NCBI GenBank assembly: GCA_036141575.1
Contig: JAYZXF010000008.1
Span: 1-64,000, forward strand
Source of the DNA: Pseudomonadota bacterium
GTDB lineage: Bacteria > Pseudomonadota > Alphaproteobacteria > UBA2136 > JAPKEQ01
Reading direction: 5' to 3'
Length of the DNA stretch: 64,000 nucleotides
Part shown: piece by piece, positions 43,119 to 51,963 of the stretch
Layout: every line of letters starts with the position of its first letter
Numbering within the stretch: position 1 is the stretch's first letter
Notes under the pieces: generated by a model
What the model was told of the DNA's origin: nothing
The model's input: the letters and a program-made list of their open reading frames with translations, nothing else
Database searches by the model: none
Program-made: the position numbers and the translations under genes

Positions 43119-43150
43119 AGCTTAAACTTTCTCATTGTTATGCAGCTAGT

Positions 43151-43681
43151 TTAGCGTGAATGATCGAGCTCGTCACCTAATGCATCTATAATATCTTCTG
43201 CTATGGCTTCACGAGCTTCTTCAGGGTCACCAATGACATCTTTGTAGGCTTCCATCATAGGACCTCCAGTAATAAGTCCGTCAGGGTATTCGTATTCATC
43301 ACTGTCAATGACATACACGCCGCAATAATCCATGGCTCTTTGCAGAGTTGCTGTCGTATTTTTAATGGCATATTGGCCTGCTTCTAAAAGCTCTGAATCA
43401 AGGAGCCTTTGTACTTCTGGAGAATTTAAGGCTTGTGTGACACGCTCTTTTTGCTGAGGGTCTTGAACAAGGCGGGAAACATCTTCCTCTGTGAGCGGCA
43501 TTTCGCCTGCGCCAGAGTCTTTATCATAGCCTGCCGTGAGGAGATCACTAACAACAGCTTGTTTCAGTTCTTCATCATCCATATGTTCAACAGAGTAAAC
43601 ATCGGTTTGAACAACATCCCAACCATATGAATCATGAAAGCGTTTTGTTCGTTGTGGCTGTGTGAATTGTGAAATATCCAT
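43151..43681 (-). CDS. Acidic hypothetical protein under a start-site hairpin
   Basis: 176 residues from ATG at 43681; an earlier in-frame ATG at 43768 would run back into trmB. Strongly acidic, mostly helical, with no signal peptide or membrane segment; recognisable stretches are MDISQFTQPQRTKRFHD, YGWDVVQTDVYS and CGVYVIDSDEYEYPDG. No family recognised. Its ribosome-binding site GGGGAG is the distal arm of the perfect hairpin at 43682-43721, which abuts the start codon, so expression is probably controlled by opening of that stem or by readthrough from metK-trmB. Confidence 0.7.
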   Translation of the reverse strand: MDISQFTQPQRTKRFHDSYGWDVVQTDVYSVEHMDDEELKQAVVSDLLTAGYDKDSGAGEMPLTEEDVSRLVQDPQQKERVTQALNSPEVQRLLDSELLEAGQYAIKNTTATLQRAMDYCGVYVIDSDEYEYPDGLITGGPMMEAYKDVIGDPEEAREAIAEDIIDALGDELDHSR

Positions 43682-43721
43682 AAAAAACTCCCCTTGTTTA
43701 TTTATATATGGGGAGTTTTTT
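43682..43721 (-). terminator. Terminator-like hairpin that also contains the next gene's ribosome-binding site
   Basis: Perfect 12-base arms (43682-43693 and 43710-43721: AAAAAACTCCCC with GGGGAGTTTTTT) around a 16-base A/T loop. Transcribed from metK-trmB it looks like a terminator ending in TTTTTT; the T run is directly followed by the ATG at 43681 and GGGGAG is its Shine-Dalgarno sequence. Confidence 0.75.
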
Positions 43722-43728
43722 ATGATCT

Positions 43729-44412
43729 TCAAGAGGTGATCTCTCGTTTGTGGAACGTGAGGTACCATGGGAAGCGACCTTCTTTATAAGCTTTTTGCTC
43801 ATACTTAGTGCTGATCCACCATTTTGGTGGTGTGGCCCAGTCCTGTGGCTTCACTGCTGGCGCTTCCAAGAGATCAAATGTATGAACGTGAGCAATCATG
43901 TGGTGCAGGTATGATGGAATATCTGTTGCCATGAAGTATTCTCCATCCTCTTTCATGACACGGTAAACCGCTTTGAGGAAATCTTGGTTGACGATGCGAC
44001 GCTTATGTTGGCGGCGCTTTGGCCATGGGTCTGGGTAAAGCAGGCAAACTTGGTCAACACTGCCTGTAGGCAGCTCGTCTAGAATCTCACGTGCATCCTG
44101 GTTTGAAATTTTAAGATTGGTTACGCCTTCTTTTTCACATTTGGAAACAAGAGAACGCAGACCGTTCTTATAGACTTCAATACCAAGGAAAAGTTCATTT
44201 GGATTAGCTTTTGCGCGCTCAAATAGAAGCATGCCATTCCCCATGCCAATTTCAAGTGTGACACGTTCAGCTTTAGGAAGCTTCTTTGGGTCGAACAGGA
44301 AAGGCTCAATACGCTTTTCTAGCTTTTCTTGAGCTTCTACACTCATGCGGCTTGCAACGCGCCCAAATGAGCGCGCGCTACCGTCTTTAACGAGACGTTT
44401 ATCTGATGTCAT
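43729..44412 (-). CDS. trmB: tRNA (guanine-N7-)-methyltransferase
   Basis: 227 residues. Forms m7G46 in tRNA variable loops. Seen: SAM-binding VTLEIGMGNGMLLFERA, the FLGIEVYKNGLRSL strand, and the family motif LLYPDPWPKRRQHKRRIVNQDFL. ATG overlaps the metK stop (TAATG), so it is translated from the same mRNA; its product uses the SAM that MetK makes. Confidence 0.96.
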   Translation of the reverse strand: MTSDKRLVKDGSARSFGRVASRMSVEAQEKLEKRIEPFLFDPKKLPKAERVTLEIGMGNGMLLFERAKANPNELFLGIEVYKNGLRSLVSKCEKEGVTNLKISNQDAREILDELPTGSVDQVCLLYPDPWPKRRQHKRRIVNQDFLKAVYRVMKEDGEYFMATDIPSYLHHMIAHVHTFDLLEAPAVKPQDWATPPKWWISTKYEQKAYKEGRFPWYLTFHKREITS

Positions 44413-45590
44413 TAAGCGGCAACCTTTACAGCAGCTTTAAGTTTTTCTGCAAGGTCTGTGCGCTCCCAGCTGAAGTGTCCTGCTTCAGTAGGTGTGCGGC
44501 CAAAGTGACCGTAAGAAGAACTTTGTGTGTAAATTGGGCGGTTAAGGTCTAGGTGTGTACGGATCCCTTTTGGTGTAAGAGAAACCGTTTCACGGATCGC
44601 CTTAATGAGTTCGTCATGTGAAAGGCCGGCTTTCATTGTATCGAATGTATCAAGGTAGATTGCGAGAGGCTCTGCAACACCAATAGCGTAGCAAAGCTGG
44701 ATTTCACAGCAGTCAGCAAAGCCAGCAGCAACGATGTTTTTAGCAAGGTAACGTGCCATGTAAGCAGCGCTACGGTCTACTTTAGTAGGGTCTTTACCAC
44801 TAAAGGCACCCCCACCGTGACGGCTCATACCACCGTATGTATCAACGATGATCTTACGGCCTGTCAGACCTGTATCTGCACCTGGGCCACCGTAGTTGAA
44901 TGAACCTGTTGGGTTCACAAAGATTTGTGCTTCACGTGGATTAAATTTCGCAGGGATGACTTCATCAATCGTTTCAAGAACAATTGATTTTACATCGGCC
45001 TGAGTGACGCCATCCATGTGCTGGTGAGAGATAAGGATTGTATCAACAGCAACAGGTTTGCCATCTTCGTAAACAAATGTCACTTGAGATTTGGCATCAG
45101 GGCCAAGGCGCTTTTCGCCGTTCTTGCGCTTTTCAGCCATGCGGCGAATCAGTTTGTGGGCATAGTAAATTGGCGCGGGCATAAGGTCTTCTGTATCGTT
45201 TGATGCGTAACCAAACATAAGGCCTTGGTCACCAGCCCCTTCTTCTTTCTCTTCGCCTTCATCTACACCTTGTGCAATTTCAGCAGATTGAGAGTGGATG
45301 CGGTTGATGATTTCAACGGTGTCAGCGTTAAAGTCACTGTTATCTTTACCAACATAGCCGATTTCACGAATCGCATTACGAATAACAGTGTCATAATCTG
45401 GCGTTTTGGTTGCACGAACTTCACCGGCAACTACAACAAGATCTTTTGTTACAAGAGTTTCAACAGCAACACGAGCTTCTGGCTCGTTTTCAAGAAATGC
45501 ATCTAGGATGCTGTCGCTAATGCGGTCACATACTTTATCTGGGTGTCCTTCTGAAACGGATTCACTTGTGAAGTAGTAGCGCTTCGGCAT
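44412..45590 (-). CDS. metK: S-adenosylmethionine synthetase
   Basis: 392 residues. Makes SAM from Met and ATP. Seen: FTSESVSEGHPDKVCDRISDSILD at the N-terminus, the loop GDQGLMFGYA, KSQVTF, GPGADTGLTGRKIIVDTYGG and GGGAFSGKDPTKVDRSAAY. The leader between 45591 and 45758 has a TGCTC/GAGCA hairpin but no SAM riboswitch that could be recognised. Operon metK-trmB. Confidence 0.98.
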   Translation of the reverse strand: MPKRYYFTSESVSEGHPDKVCDRISDSILDAFLENEPEARVAVETLVTKDLVVVAGEVRATKTPDYDTVIRNAIREIGYVGKDNSDFNADTVEIINRIHSQSAEIAQGVDEGEEKEEGAGDQGLMFGYASNDTEDLMPAPIYYAHKLIRRMAEKRKNGEKRLGPDAKSQVTFVYEDGKPVAVDTILISHQHMDGVTQADVKSIVLETIDEVIPAKFNPREAQIFVNPTGSFNYGGPGADTGLTGRKIIVDTYGGMSRHGGGAFSGKDPTKVDRSAAYMARYLAKNIVAAGFADCCEIQLCYAIGVAEPLAIYLDTFDTMKAGLSHDELIKAIRETVSLTPKGIRTHLDLNRPIYTQSSSYGHFGRTPTEAGHFSWERTDLAEKLKAAVKVAA

Positions 45591-45758
45591 GAGTTTTTTC
45601 CTTATCTTTTATCTGCTCACAAATTGGAGCACTAACAATGCCACGCTGGCCCCAAAAAGTCTATGGGAATATAGGGAGATAACATGAATTTGCTTGCAAT
45701 TTTGTGCACAAGTTCATAATACTTTAAATTACATGTAATAACGAAACCTAGGAATGCA

Positions 45759-46277
45759 ATGACAGACGTTTATTCATCTGACGATATTGACCCGCTGAGT
45801 CGAAGGCGCGGGTTCTTCGCGCTAGACCTTCTTTTAGAAACAGAAACAGAAATTGAAGTCGAGGCTTGTGCTGATGCAGCATTGGCTGCCCTTGATGGCT
45901 ACTTTGGTTCAGAGATCTTTTATAAAGCCGCTCTTAAGTTTGTGGATGATGAAGTCATTCAGGAAGCAAACGCTGAGTTTCGTGGCAAGGACACACCAAC
46001 CAACGTGCTCTCATTCCCGGATGGGGAGAGTGACGGTGAAGAGCTTTACTTGGGGGACATTATGATGTCTATCCCAACCATGATGCGTGAAGCAAAAGAG
46101 CAGCTTAAGCCAGTGGAAGAGCACATGGTGCACCTTATGCTACATGGTTACCTTCACCTGATGGGCTATGACCATGAGGAAGAGGAAGAAGCAGTTGAAA
46201 TGGAAACACTTGAAATTGAACTTCTACAAACATTAGGGATTAAAAACCCTTACGAAGAAAAGGATACGGGAGCATGA
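45759..46277 (+). CDS. ybeY: Endoribonuclease YbeY
   Basis: 172 residues. Single-strand RNase of 16S rRNA 3' end maturation and ribosome quality control. Zinc site His129, His133 and His139 in HGYLHLMGYDH; also FRGKDTPTNVLSFP and YLGDIMMS, the other family motifs. A C-terminal acidic helix follows. Overlaps corC by four bases (ATGA). phoH/ybeZ, the usual upstream gene, is absent. Confidence 0.96.
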   Translation: MTDVYSSDDIDPLSRRRGFFALDLLLETETEIEVEACADAALAALDGYFGSEIFYKAALKFVDDEVIQEANAEFRGKDTPTNVLSFPDGESDGEELYLGDIMMSIPTMMREAKEQLKPVEEHMVHLMLHGYLHLMGYDHEEEEEAVEMETLEIELLQTLGIKNPYEEKDTGA

Positions 46278-47152
46278 TTAATCGTATGGTGACTAAGTTT
46301 TCGGATTGGGCGATGTCTCGCTTTAGCCGTGGGCTTCATAAGGAGCTAAACGATATTGCGGTAAACCATGATGATGGTGAGCCTTTGACAGATGAAGAAA
46401 AGGCGCTTGTTGCTGCTGCACTTCGCTTTGATGAAATTGAAGCGGAGAGCATTTGCGTACCGCGTTCTGATATTGTGACGGTTGATAAGTCTGATGACTT
46501 TAAAACAGTCCTTAAAGTGTTTATGGAGTGCAACCACTCTCGTCTGCCTGTAATTGAAGGTAACAAGGACGACATGCTTGGCTTTGTAACCATTAAAGAC
46601 ATTCTGCCGTTTATTGAAAAGCAAGATGAATTCTCACTTGAGAAGGTGCTTCATATGACAACATTTGTACCAGAAGGTATGGATATTGCCATGGTGCTTG
46701 GCCTGATGAAGAAGAACCATGTACAGATGGCTGTTGTGGTTGATGAGTACGGTGGAACAACAGGTATTATTACGCTGAAGGATATTGTAGAGGAACTTGT
46801 AGGTGAAGTGCATGACGAACATGAGACGCCTGAGCCTGTTATGATTATGCCAATGGGCGGTGGGATCTATAAAGTGGATCCTAAGCTTGAGATCGCTCTG
46901 CTAGAAGAAAAGTTGGGTGTAAACCTAACGCCTGATCTGGAAAGTGATGACCGTGACTTTGATACAGTGGGTGGCCTGATCTTCCATATGGCTGGTAAAG
47001 TGCCTGATAAAGGAGATAGTTTTGATCTTGAAGGTGGTAGTAAGCTGACAGTAACCGATGCTGATAACCGTCGTGTACTGATGGCTGAGCTGAAATCTGA
47101 GCATAAACTTAACTACGCTGTAAATGCCGATCTTAAGAAGGCTGCTGGATAA
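46274..47152 (+). CDS. corC: CBS-domain protein CorC/YbeX
   Basis: 292 residues. N-terminal helical part, two CBS domains (about 67-125: ICVPRSDIVTVDKSDDFKTV ... HSRLPV ... GFVTIKDIL; and about 132-190: HVQMAVVVDEYGGTTGIITLKDIVEELVGE) and a C-terminal CorC_HlyC domain (about 200-285). No membrane region, so the soluble YbeX form, linked to Mg/Co efflux and to ribosome metabolism. Coupled to ybeY; lnt is not downstream. Confidence 0.93.
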   Translation: MINRMVTKFSDWAMSRFSRGLHKELNDIAVNHDDGEPLTDEEKALVAAALRFDEIEAESICVPRSDIVTVDKSDDFKTVLKVFMECNHSRLPVIEGNKDDMLGFVTIKDILPFIEKQDEFSLEKVLHMTTFVPEGMDIAMVLGLMKKNHVQMAVVVDEYGGTTGIITLKDIVEELVGEVHDEHETPEPVMIMPMGGGIYKVDPKLEIALLEEKLGVNLTPDLESDDRDFDTVGGLIFHMAGKVPDKGDSFDLEGGSKLTVTDADNRRVLMAELKSEHKLNYAVNADLKKAAG

Positions 47153-47167
47153 GCCGTCTTATTTATA

Positions 47168-47193
47168 AAGGCGCCCCATGAGGGGCGCTTTTG
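47168..47193 (+). terminator. Terminator of ybeY-corC
   Basis: AAGGCGCCCC-atga-GGGGCGCTTTTG hairpin, 15 bases after the corC stop. Confidence 0.85.
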
Positions 47194-47211
47194 TGTGGGC
47201 TATGTATGGAT

Positions 47212-47242
47212 AAAAGAAAACCAGCCCGAAGGCTGGCTATCT
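47212..47242 (-). terminator. Terminator of dnaA-dnaN
   Basis: Minus strand AGCCAGCC-ttcg-GGCTGGTTTTCTTTT: a UUCG tetraloop and a T-rich tail, 14 bases after the dnaN stop. Confidence 0.85.
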
Positions 47243-47255
47243 TAAATAGGTCTCG

Positions 47256-48368
47256 TTAGATACGCATTGGCATAACAACGAACAGTGCTGAAGGATCTGC
47301 AGGATCTTTCACCATAACTGGAGATGTACCATCTTTGAAGAAGAATGATACGTCATCACTTTCGATGTGGTTACCAATTTCGCTTACGTATTTCGCGTTG
47401 AAACCGATGCTTACTTCGTCAGCGCTGTACTCAACCTTCAGGTCTTCAACCGCATTCTCTTGGTCTGGGTTGTTTGCTGTAATCATAAGGTTGTTTGGCT
47501 TTACGCTAAACTTGATTGAGCGTGATTTCTCGTGAGAAAGAATCGCAACACGGTCAACGGCTTGCATAAGCATTTGACGAGAGATATCCATCTCTTTCTC
47601 GTTACCGTAAGGAATCACACGGTCGTAATCTGGGAATGCGCCGTCAATCACTTTAGATGTGAGTGTTACAACTTCAGTTTCACACTGGATCTTCTTGTCG
47701 CTTACGCGAAGTGTTACTTCTTTCGCTTCATCACAAAGCTTGCGAAGTTCACCCACAGTTTTGCGAGGAAGGATTGTTGCGTTCATTTCTTTAGCACCTT
47801 CAGGAAGGTCCATTTCAACACGTGATAGACGGTGACCATCTGTTGCGACAAAGCGTAGCTTTGGCTCTTCGTCATCAGTCACGTGCATGTAAACACCGTT
47901 GAGGTACTGACGTGTTTCATCAGTTGATGCAGCGAAGATCGCTTTACCAAGTGTCTTTTTGAAAGCTGCAGAAGGGATGCTAAATGTTACACCGTCTGCA
48001 AGTGTGTCAGTGTCTGGGAAAGCTTCAGGGCTGAGGCAAGCAAGTGAGAACTTTGCTTTGCCAGCAGTGATCGCTAGGCGGCCACCGTTGTCCTTAAGTT
48101 CCATGTTCACCATAACACCTTCAGGAATCTTAGAAATAATTTCGTAAAGCTTGTGAGCGCTTACAGTTGTTGCGCCTTCTGTCTCAACAAATGCTTCTGC
48201 GCCACCTTTAACGGTCATGTCGTTATCAGTTGCAGTTGTCATCAGACGGTTGTTCTCAGCTTTAATAAGAACGTTAGAAAGAATTGGAATACTGGTGCGT
48301 TTTTCCACAACAGATTGCATGTGCTTTAGGTTTTTAAGCAGCGTCTCGCGTGAAATTGAAAGCTTCAT
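47256..48368 (-). CDS. dnaN: DNA polymerase III sliding clamp (beta subunit)
   Basis: 370 residues, three clamp-fold domains. Seen: MKLSISRETLLKNLKHMQSVVEKRTSIPILSN-type opening, FVATDGHRLSRVE at the end of domain 2, and the closing VMPMRI that forms part of the partner-binding pocket. 132 bases downstream of dnaA in the usual dnaA-dnaN order. recF does not follow; a terminator does. Confidence 0.97.
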   Translation of the reverse strand: MKLSISRETLLKNLKHMQSVVEKRTSIPILSNVLIKAENNRLMTTATDNDMTVKGGAEAFVETEGATTVSAHKLYEIISKIPEGVMVNMELKDNGGRLAITAGKAKFSLACLSPEAFPDTDTLADGVTFSIPSAAFKKTLGKAIFAASTDETRQYLNGVYMHVTDDEEPKLRFVATDGHRLSRVEMDLPEGAKEMNATILPRKTVGELRKLCDEAKEVTLRVSDKKIQCETEVVTLTSKVIDGAFPDYDRVIPYGNEKEMDISRQMLMQAVDRVAILSHEKSRSIKFSVKPNNLMITANNPDQENAVEDLKVEYSADEVSIGFNAKYVSEIGNHIESDDVSFFFKDGTSPVMVKDPADPSALFVVMPMRI

Positions 48369-48500
48369 TAATGTTCACCCTTCTCTAAGAGTTGTTTTTC
48401 TATTGTTGTAACAAAAACACACTACCACAAAATGAGCGAAATGCGAAAGACCTAAACGCAATATTTAGTGATTTTGAATGATTTTTTTTGAGAGTGAAAT

Positions 48501-49898
48501 TTACGCTGAAGTTGTCAGGATTTTTTCAAGGAGTTTCACGTCTTCTTTGACTGCTGGGTCTGTATCAATGAGTTTCTCAACTGTTTTAACGGCGTGCATA
48601 ACTGTTGTGTGATCACGCCCACCAAATGCGCGGCCAATATCTGGGTAAGATTTGGTTGTGCAGTTTTTAGCAAGGAACATGGCAATTTGACGCGGGCGTG
48701 CAACGGCGCGGCTACGACGCGTACCAAGAAGCTCAGACATCTTAATGTTGAAATGATCTGTCACTTTGCGCTGGATATCATCAATTGTGACCGTCTTCTC
48801 GTATGACTTGAAAATGTCATGCAGAATTTCTTGTGTGGTTTCAATTGTAATATCTTTTTGAACCAGTTGTGTATGTGCAATCAGGCGGTTGAGGGCGCCT
48901 TCAAGCTCACGGACGTTACTGTCAATTTTCTCAGCAAGGAAGTGTGCGACATCACGTTTAAGATCAACGCTTAGGCTTTGTGCCTTCTCTTCAAGAATCG
49001 CAATGCGTGTTTCAAGTGATGGCTTGTGAATGGCTGTTGTGAGGCCCCATGCAAAACGAGAGCGCAAACGGTCTTCAATGCCATCAAGCTCTGCAGGTGG
49101 TTTATCTGCCGTAAATACAATTTGCTTACGGCTATCCATTAGTGAATTGAATGTATGGAAGAACTTTTCTTGGCTTTGCTCTTTACCAGCGATGAATTGG
49201 ATATCATCAACCATGAGTAGGTCTGCATCACGGAACATTTTTTCAAAGGGTTCCATGTTCTTCTTGTTACGAAGGGCGCTTACAAACATGTTTACAAACT
49301 TCTCAGCAGAAACATAAACAATGTTGATGTTTGGGTTGAGGCGCTTCTTCTCCCATGCAATGGCTTGCATGAGGTGTGTTTTACCAAGGCCGACGCCTCC
49401 GTAAAGAATAAATGGGTTGTACTGCGTATCATCTGTTTCGCTAATACGCTTGGCTGCTGCAAAGGCAAACTCGTTTGATTTTCCTGTTACGTAGCGGTCA
49501 AATGTAAAGCGAGGGTCAAGAGGGGTGCCTTGGTGCATGCTATCTTTTTGGCCAGCAAGTGACGTTGGGGCTGCAACATTAGCAAGAGCACCAGTTGCTT
49601 GAGCAGCAGAGGGTGTGCTTGTTGCTTGTGCTTGTGGAGCTGTGTTCAGCTCTCCTTTAAGAACATATGTAATTTCTACATCTGTACCGGCAGTGCTTTT
49701 AAAAGCAGAGGAAATAGTGTCGGCGTAGTGACGCTCAACCCAGTTACGCATAAAGCCACTTGGAACAACAAGTGTTGCGCTGTTAGGTGTGGAATGTTCT
49801 GGAGAGAAAGAAAGAGGGGCGATCCAACTATTGAAGCTCTGTTCACCGACATCTGTTTTAAGAGTATCGCAGACAGAATTCCAGAGGGTGTTGGTCAT
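48501..49898 (-). CDS. dnaA: Chromosomal replication initiator protein DnaA
   Basis: 465 residues. Domain I (1-80), a Thr/Ala/Gln-rich linker domain II (about 82-125), AAA+ domain III with Walker A GGVGLGKT (167-174) and Walker B LLMVDDIQF, and a C-terminal HTH domain with the DnaA-box motif GGRDHTTVMHAV. Starts at 49898 after AAGGAGC. It lies between rpsT and dnaN, a common alphaproteobacterial order. The 199-base leader contains the imperfect palindrome AGTAC-GGTGC-GGTACT near 49957-49971. Confidence 0.98.
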   Translation of the reverse strand: MTNTLWNSVCDTLKTDVGEQSFNSWIAPLSFSPEHSTPNSATLVVPSGFMRNWVERHYADTISSAFKSTAGTDVEITYVLKGELNTAPQAQATSTPSAAQATGALANVAAPTSLAGQKDSMHQGTPLDPRFTFDRYVTGKSNEFAFAAAKRISETDDTQYNPFILYGGVGLGKTHLMQAIAWEKKRLNPNINIVYVSAEKFVNMFVSALRNKKNMEPFEKMFRDADLLMVDDIQFIAGKEQSQEKFFHTFNSLMDSRKQIVFTADKPPAELDGIEDRLRSRFAWGLTTAIHKPSLETRIAILEEKAQSLSVDLKRDVAHFLAEKIDSNVRELEGALNRLIAHTQLVQKDITIETTQEILHDIFKSYEKTVTIDDIQRKVTDHFNIKMSELLGTRRSRAVARPRQIAMFLAKNCTTKSYPDIGRAFGGRDHTTVMHAVKTVEKLIDTDPAVKEDVKLLEKILTTSA

Positions 49899-50047
49899 GT
49901 TCGCTCCTTGTTATATGTTTTGTTTAAAGCAAATCGATTTTATTTCTTATCGCTCAAGTACGGTGCGGTACTCAGCGCTCTTCAAAATAAAATTCTTTAC
50001 TCTAAACAAAAAATACTCGTTTTTTTGTCTAGAGAGCGTCTAGGTAA

Positions 50048-50076
50048 AAGGTAGGGGGTATTACGCCACCCCCTAG
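50048..50076 (-). terminator. Probable terminator of rpsT
   Basis: Minus strand TAGGGGGT / ACCCCCTA stem (50068-50075 with 50052-50059) followed by CCTTTTACC; the T tail is weak, so some readthrough into dnaA is possible. Confidence 0.5.
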
Positions 50077-50097
50077 GGCGTTTGCAATAACTAAAAG

Positions 50098-50376
50098 TTA
50101 TTTGCCAGCATTCATTGTGCGAACACGTGCAGCAAGACGAGAGATCTTACGGCTCGCTGTGTTCTTTTTAAGGATGCCGTTGCTTACAGATTTGTGAAGC
50201 TCAGACATAACCTTAGTGAAGCCTTGGCCAACTTCTTCTTTCTTAGCAGAGCCTGAGTCTAGAAGTTTTTCAAATCTTTTCACTTCAGAGCGCATGCGGC
50301 TACGAAGCATTTTGTTGCGTTCAGTACGTTTTTCAGTTTGGCGGATACGTTTACGCGCCTGTGGGCTGTTTGCCAT
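50098..50376 (-). CDS. rpsT: 30S ribosomal protein S20
   Basis: 92 residues, all helical and basic: MANSPQARKRIRQTEKRTERNKMLRSR at the start and KKNTASRKISRLAARV near the end. Binds 16S rRNA early in assembly. Transcribed towards dnaA. Confidence 0.97.
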   Translation of the reverse strand: MANSPQARKRIRQTEKRTERNKMLRSRMRSEVKRFEKLLDSGSAKKEEVGQGFTKVMSELHKSVSNGILKKNTASRKISRLAARVRTMNAGK

Positions 50377-50618
50377 CTTGTGTCATCCTTTATTTAGGTT
50401 GGTTCATATCATTTGAGCGTGTTTAAGGCTCGGTACCATCACTTGAGTCTGTGGTCTTTCAGTGACCCGGGGGTACAAATGTAGCCCTTTTGAGTGAGGT
50501 GTTTCCAGTTATCCACATGTTGTGAACGCTGGTAAGCACTGAAAATAGGTGTTTTTGGCGTGAGCGTCAAGGTCTAATGATAAAAATAATTAGATTTATC
50601 CACAGGGTGAAATAGGGG
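50377..50618. other. Candidate replication origin / DnaA-binding region
   Basis: 242 bases upstream of rpsT. Two perfect DnaA boxes TTATCCACA in the same orientation, at 50509-50517 and 50596-50604, with an A+T-rich stretch (ATGATAAAAATAATTAGA) next to the second. Only two exact boxes are seen, few for a full origin, so this may instead be a DnaA-controlled promoter of rpsT-dnaA. Confidence 0.4.
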
Positions 50619-51875
50619 CTATTTAGTCTCTTTTAAAGGGGTGAAGATTTCATGGATATAGTGCATGTCAGCGCTTTGCATGAGGTTTGCAATGTCGTGA
50701 GTGTAAGAGGGGGTGTTAAAGCTATGTGCAACACTTGTGATACCAGGGGTGCTGCAAAGCGCATTAATACAAGCAATATGGAAGGTTGTTTCTGCGTCAA
50801 AACTGTTCAGGTGAGCTTGCAGAGGTTTTGTTTTTTGGTTGTTGATGTTTTGAAGTGTGCGCTCTAGAGAGGTTTGCTCTTCTTCTGAGAGGTGACCTGC
50901 AAGGTGCTCTTTAATTTGAGCGTAGTGTGCAAGACCTTGCATTTGATTTGCTAGGTTTGAAATGTGTTCAGGTGTTTCAGTTGTGCTCTCTGGAAACTCA
51001 ACGAGGCGAATTGCGCCGAGGTGTGGGTGTAAAACGTTTAGAGGGCGTTGGCTAATAACGCCAATGTTCATGCGAGAGGCAAGATCGAGTGTTGAGCACT
51101 CTTTCTTTTCGCCTGTTTTATCAAATTCCCAGGTGCTTTTTTCTGTGAGGAGTTCTGTTTCAAGCAAGTTAAATGGCGCCGAGATAAGTTTAAAGCTACT
51201 GCGCTTTTTGCGCCCCCATGCGTTTTGTGCTGCTGTGCGGGCAAGCTCTGCATATGTAGCAAGGCATGTATGCGCCTGCATATCTGTAGGAGCGCCAAAG
51301 GTTTGGCTTGAAAGGCCGTACCCTTGAATGTCCCCTTTGATCACGAGTGTCTCTAGCCATTCAAAAAGAGTAAGGGCAATGTTTTGTGTGTCCTCTTGTG
51401 AGAGGCCTTGCAAAATAAGAAGTTCAGGCTCTTGAATGAGAACGTAATCTGTCTTTTCAATGTTCAAGGCTTGGAGGTGCTCCGTATAGAAAGCTTGAAA
51501 GGTTTCAAGAGGAGCCATTTGAATTTTACTGAGAACAACACACTGGTCGCGTTGAGCTTGTCCGTCTTTTATGCATTTTGAAAACGCATTTCCAAAGGCT
51601 TTAAGATCAGCTTTTTCAGAAAAGTTGAGAGAGCAATCAAAGGTGTTGCAGCCAGAGGTGATGGCTTGAAGAATTGTTTTTTCAGGAGATGTGTTTTTAT
51701 GAAACCCAAGAGTGCCAAATGTGATTTTACTAATAGTGTGTCCATCCAGAATGCGCCAAGCATCAGGGCTAGTTTGTGTGTGGTTTTGCCATGTGGTATC
51801 TGCGAATGCTTTTGTTGCCTCGGCTGTTGCGTGGCCAGAAGTCAGTGTAGGAACGTTTAAGGGTTGTGTGTTCAT
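50619..51875 (-). CDS. Aldo/keto reductase-like protein without the catalytic Tyr
   Basis: 418 residues. The AKR barrel can be followed: ISKITFGTLGFHKN, AITSGCNTFDCSLNFSEKAD (Asp80), VVLSKIQM (Lys117), YVLIQEPELL, IQGYGLSSQTFG, LISAPFNLLETELL and MNIGVISQRPLN. The position of the catalytic Tyr, five after Asp80, is Phe85. The first 45 residues and the long C-terminal part (about 290-418, with many Gln/His/Thr) are additions. Similar diverged AKRs occur in proteobacteria and plants. Enzyme activity is doubtful. Confidence 0.75.
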   Translation of the reverse strand: MNTQPLNVPTLTSGHATAEATKAFADTTWQNHTQTSPDAWRILDGHTISKITFGTLGFHKNTSPEKTILQAITSGCNTFDCSLNFSEKADLKAFGNAFSKCIKDGQAQRDQCVVLSKIQMAPLETFQAFYTEHLQALNIEKTDYVLIQEPELLILQGLSQEDTQNIALTLFEWLETLVIKGDIQGYGLSSQTFGAPTDMQAHTCLATYAELARTAAQNAWGRKKRSSFKLISAPFNLLETELLTEKSTWEFDKTGEKKECSTLDLASRMNIGVISQRPLNVLHPHLGAIRLVEFPESTTETPEHISNLANQMQGLAHYAQIKEHLAGHLSEEEQTSLERTLQNINNQKTKPLQAHLNSFDAETTFHIACINALCSTPGITSVAHSFNTPSYTHDIANLMQSADMHYIHEIFTPLKETK

Positions 51876-51963
51876 TCGCTTTATCCATTGAATTTTTTGC
51901 AGGGGTATGTAAGCATATGCACAATATTATACGAATTATTAAATAACAAGAAAGAGTGATTCT

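Noticed and set aside
43119-43150. Fluoride riboswitch ahead of crcB
   Set aside because: Only 32 bases separate crcB from the next gene and the GG-GATGG fluoride-switch core is absent.
45591-45758. Possible SAM riboswitch ahead of metK
   Set aside because: The leader has one short TGCTC/GAGCA hairpin but none of the conserved core sequences of SAM-II, SAM-V or SAM/SAH riboswitches that I could recognise.
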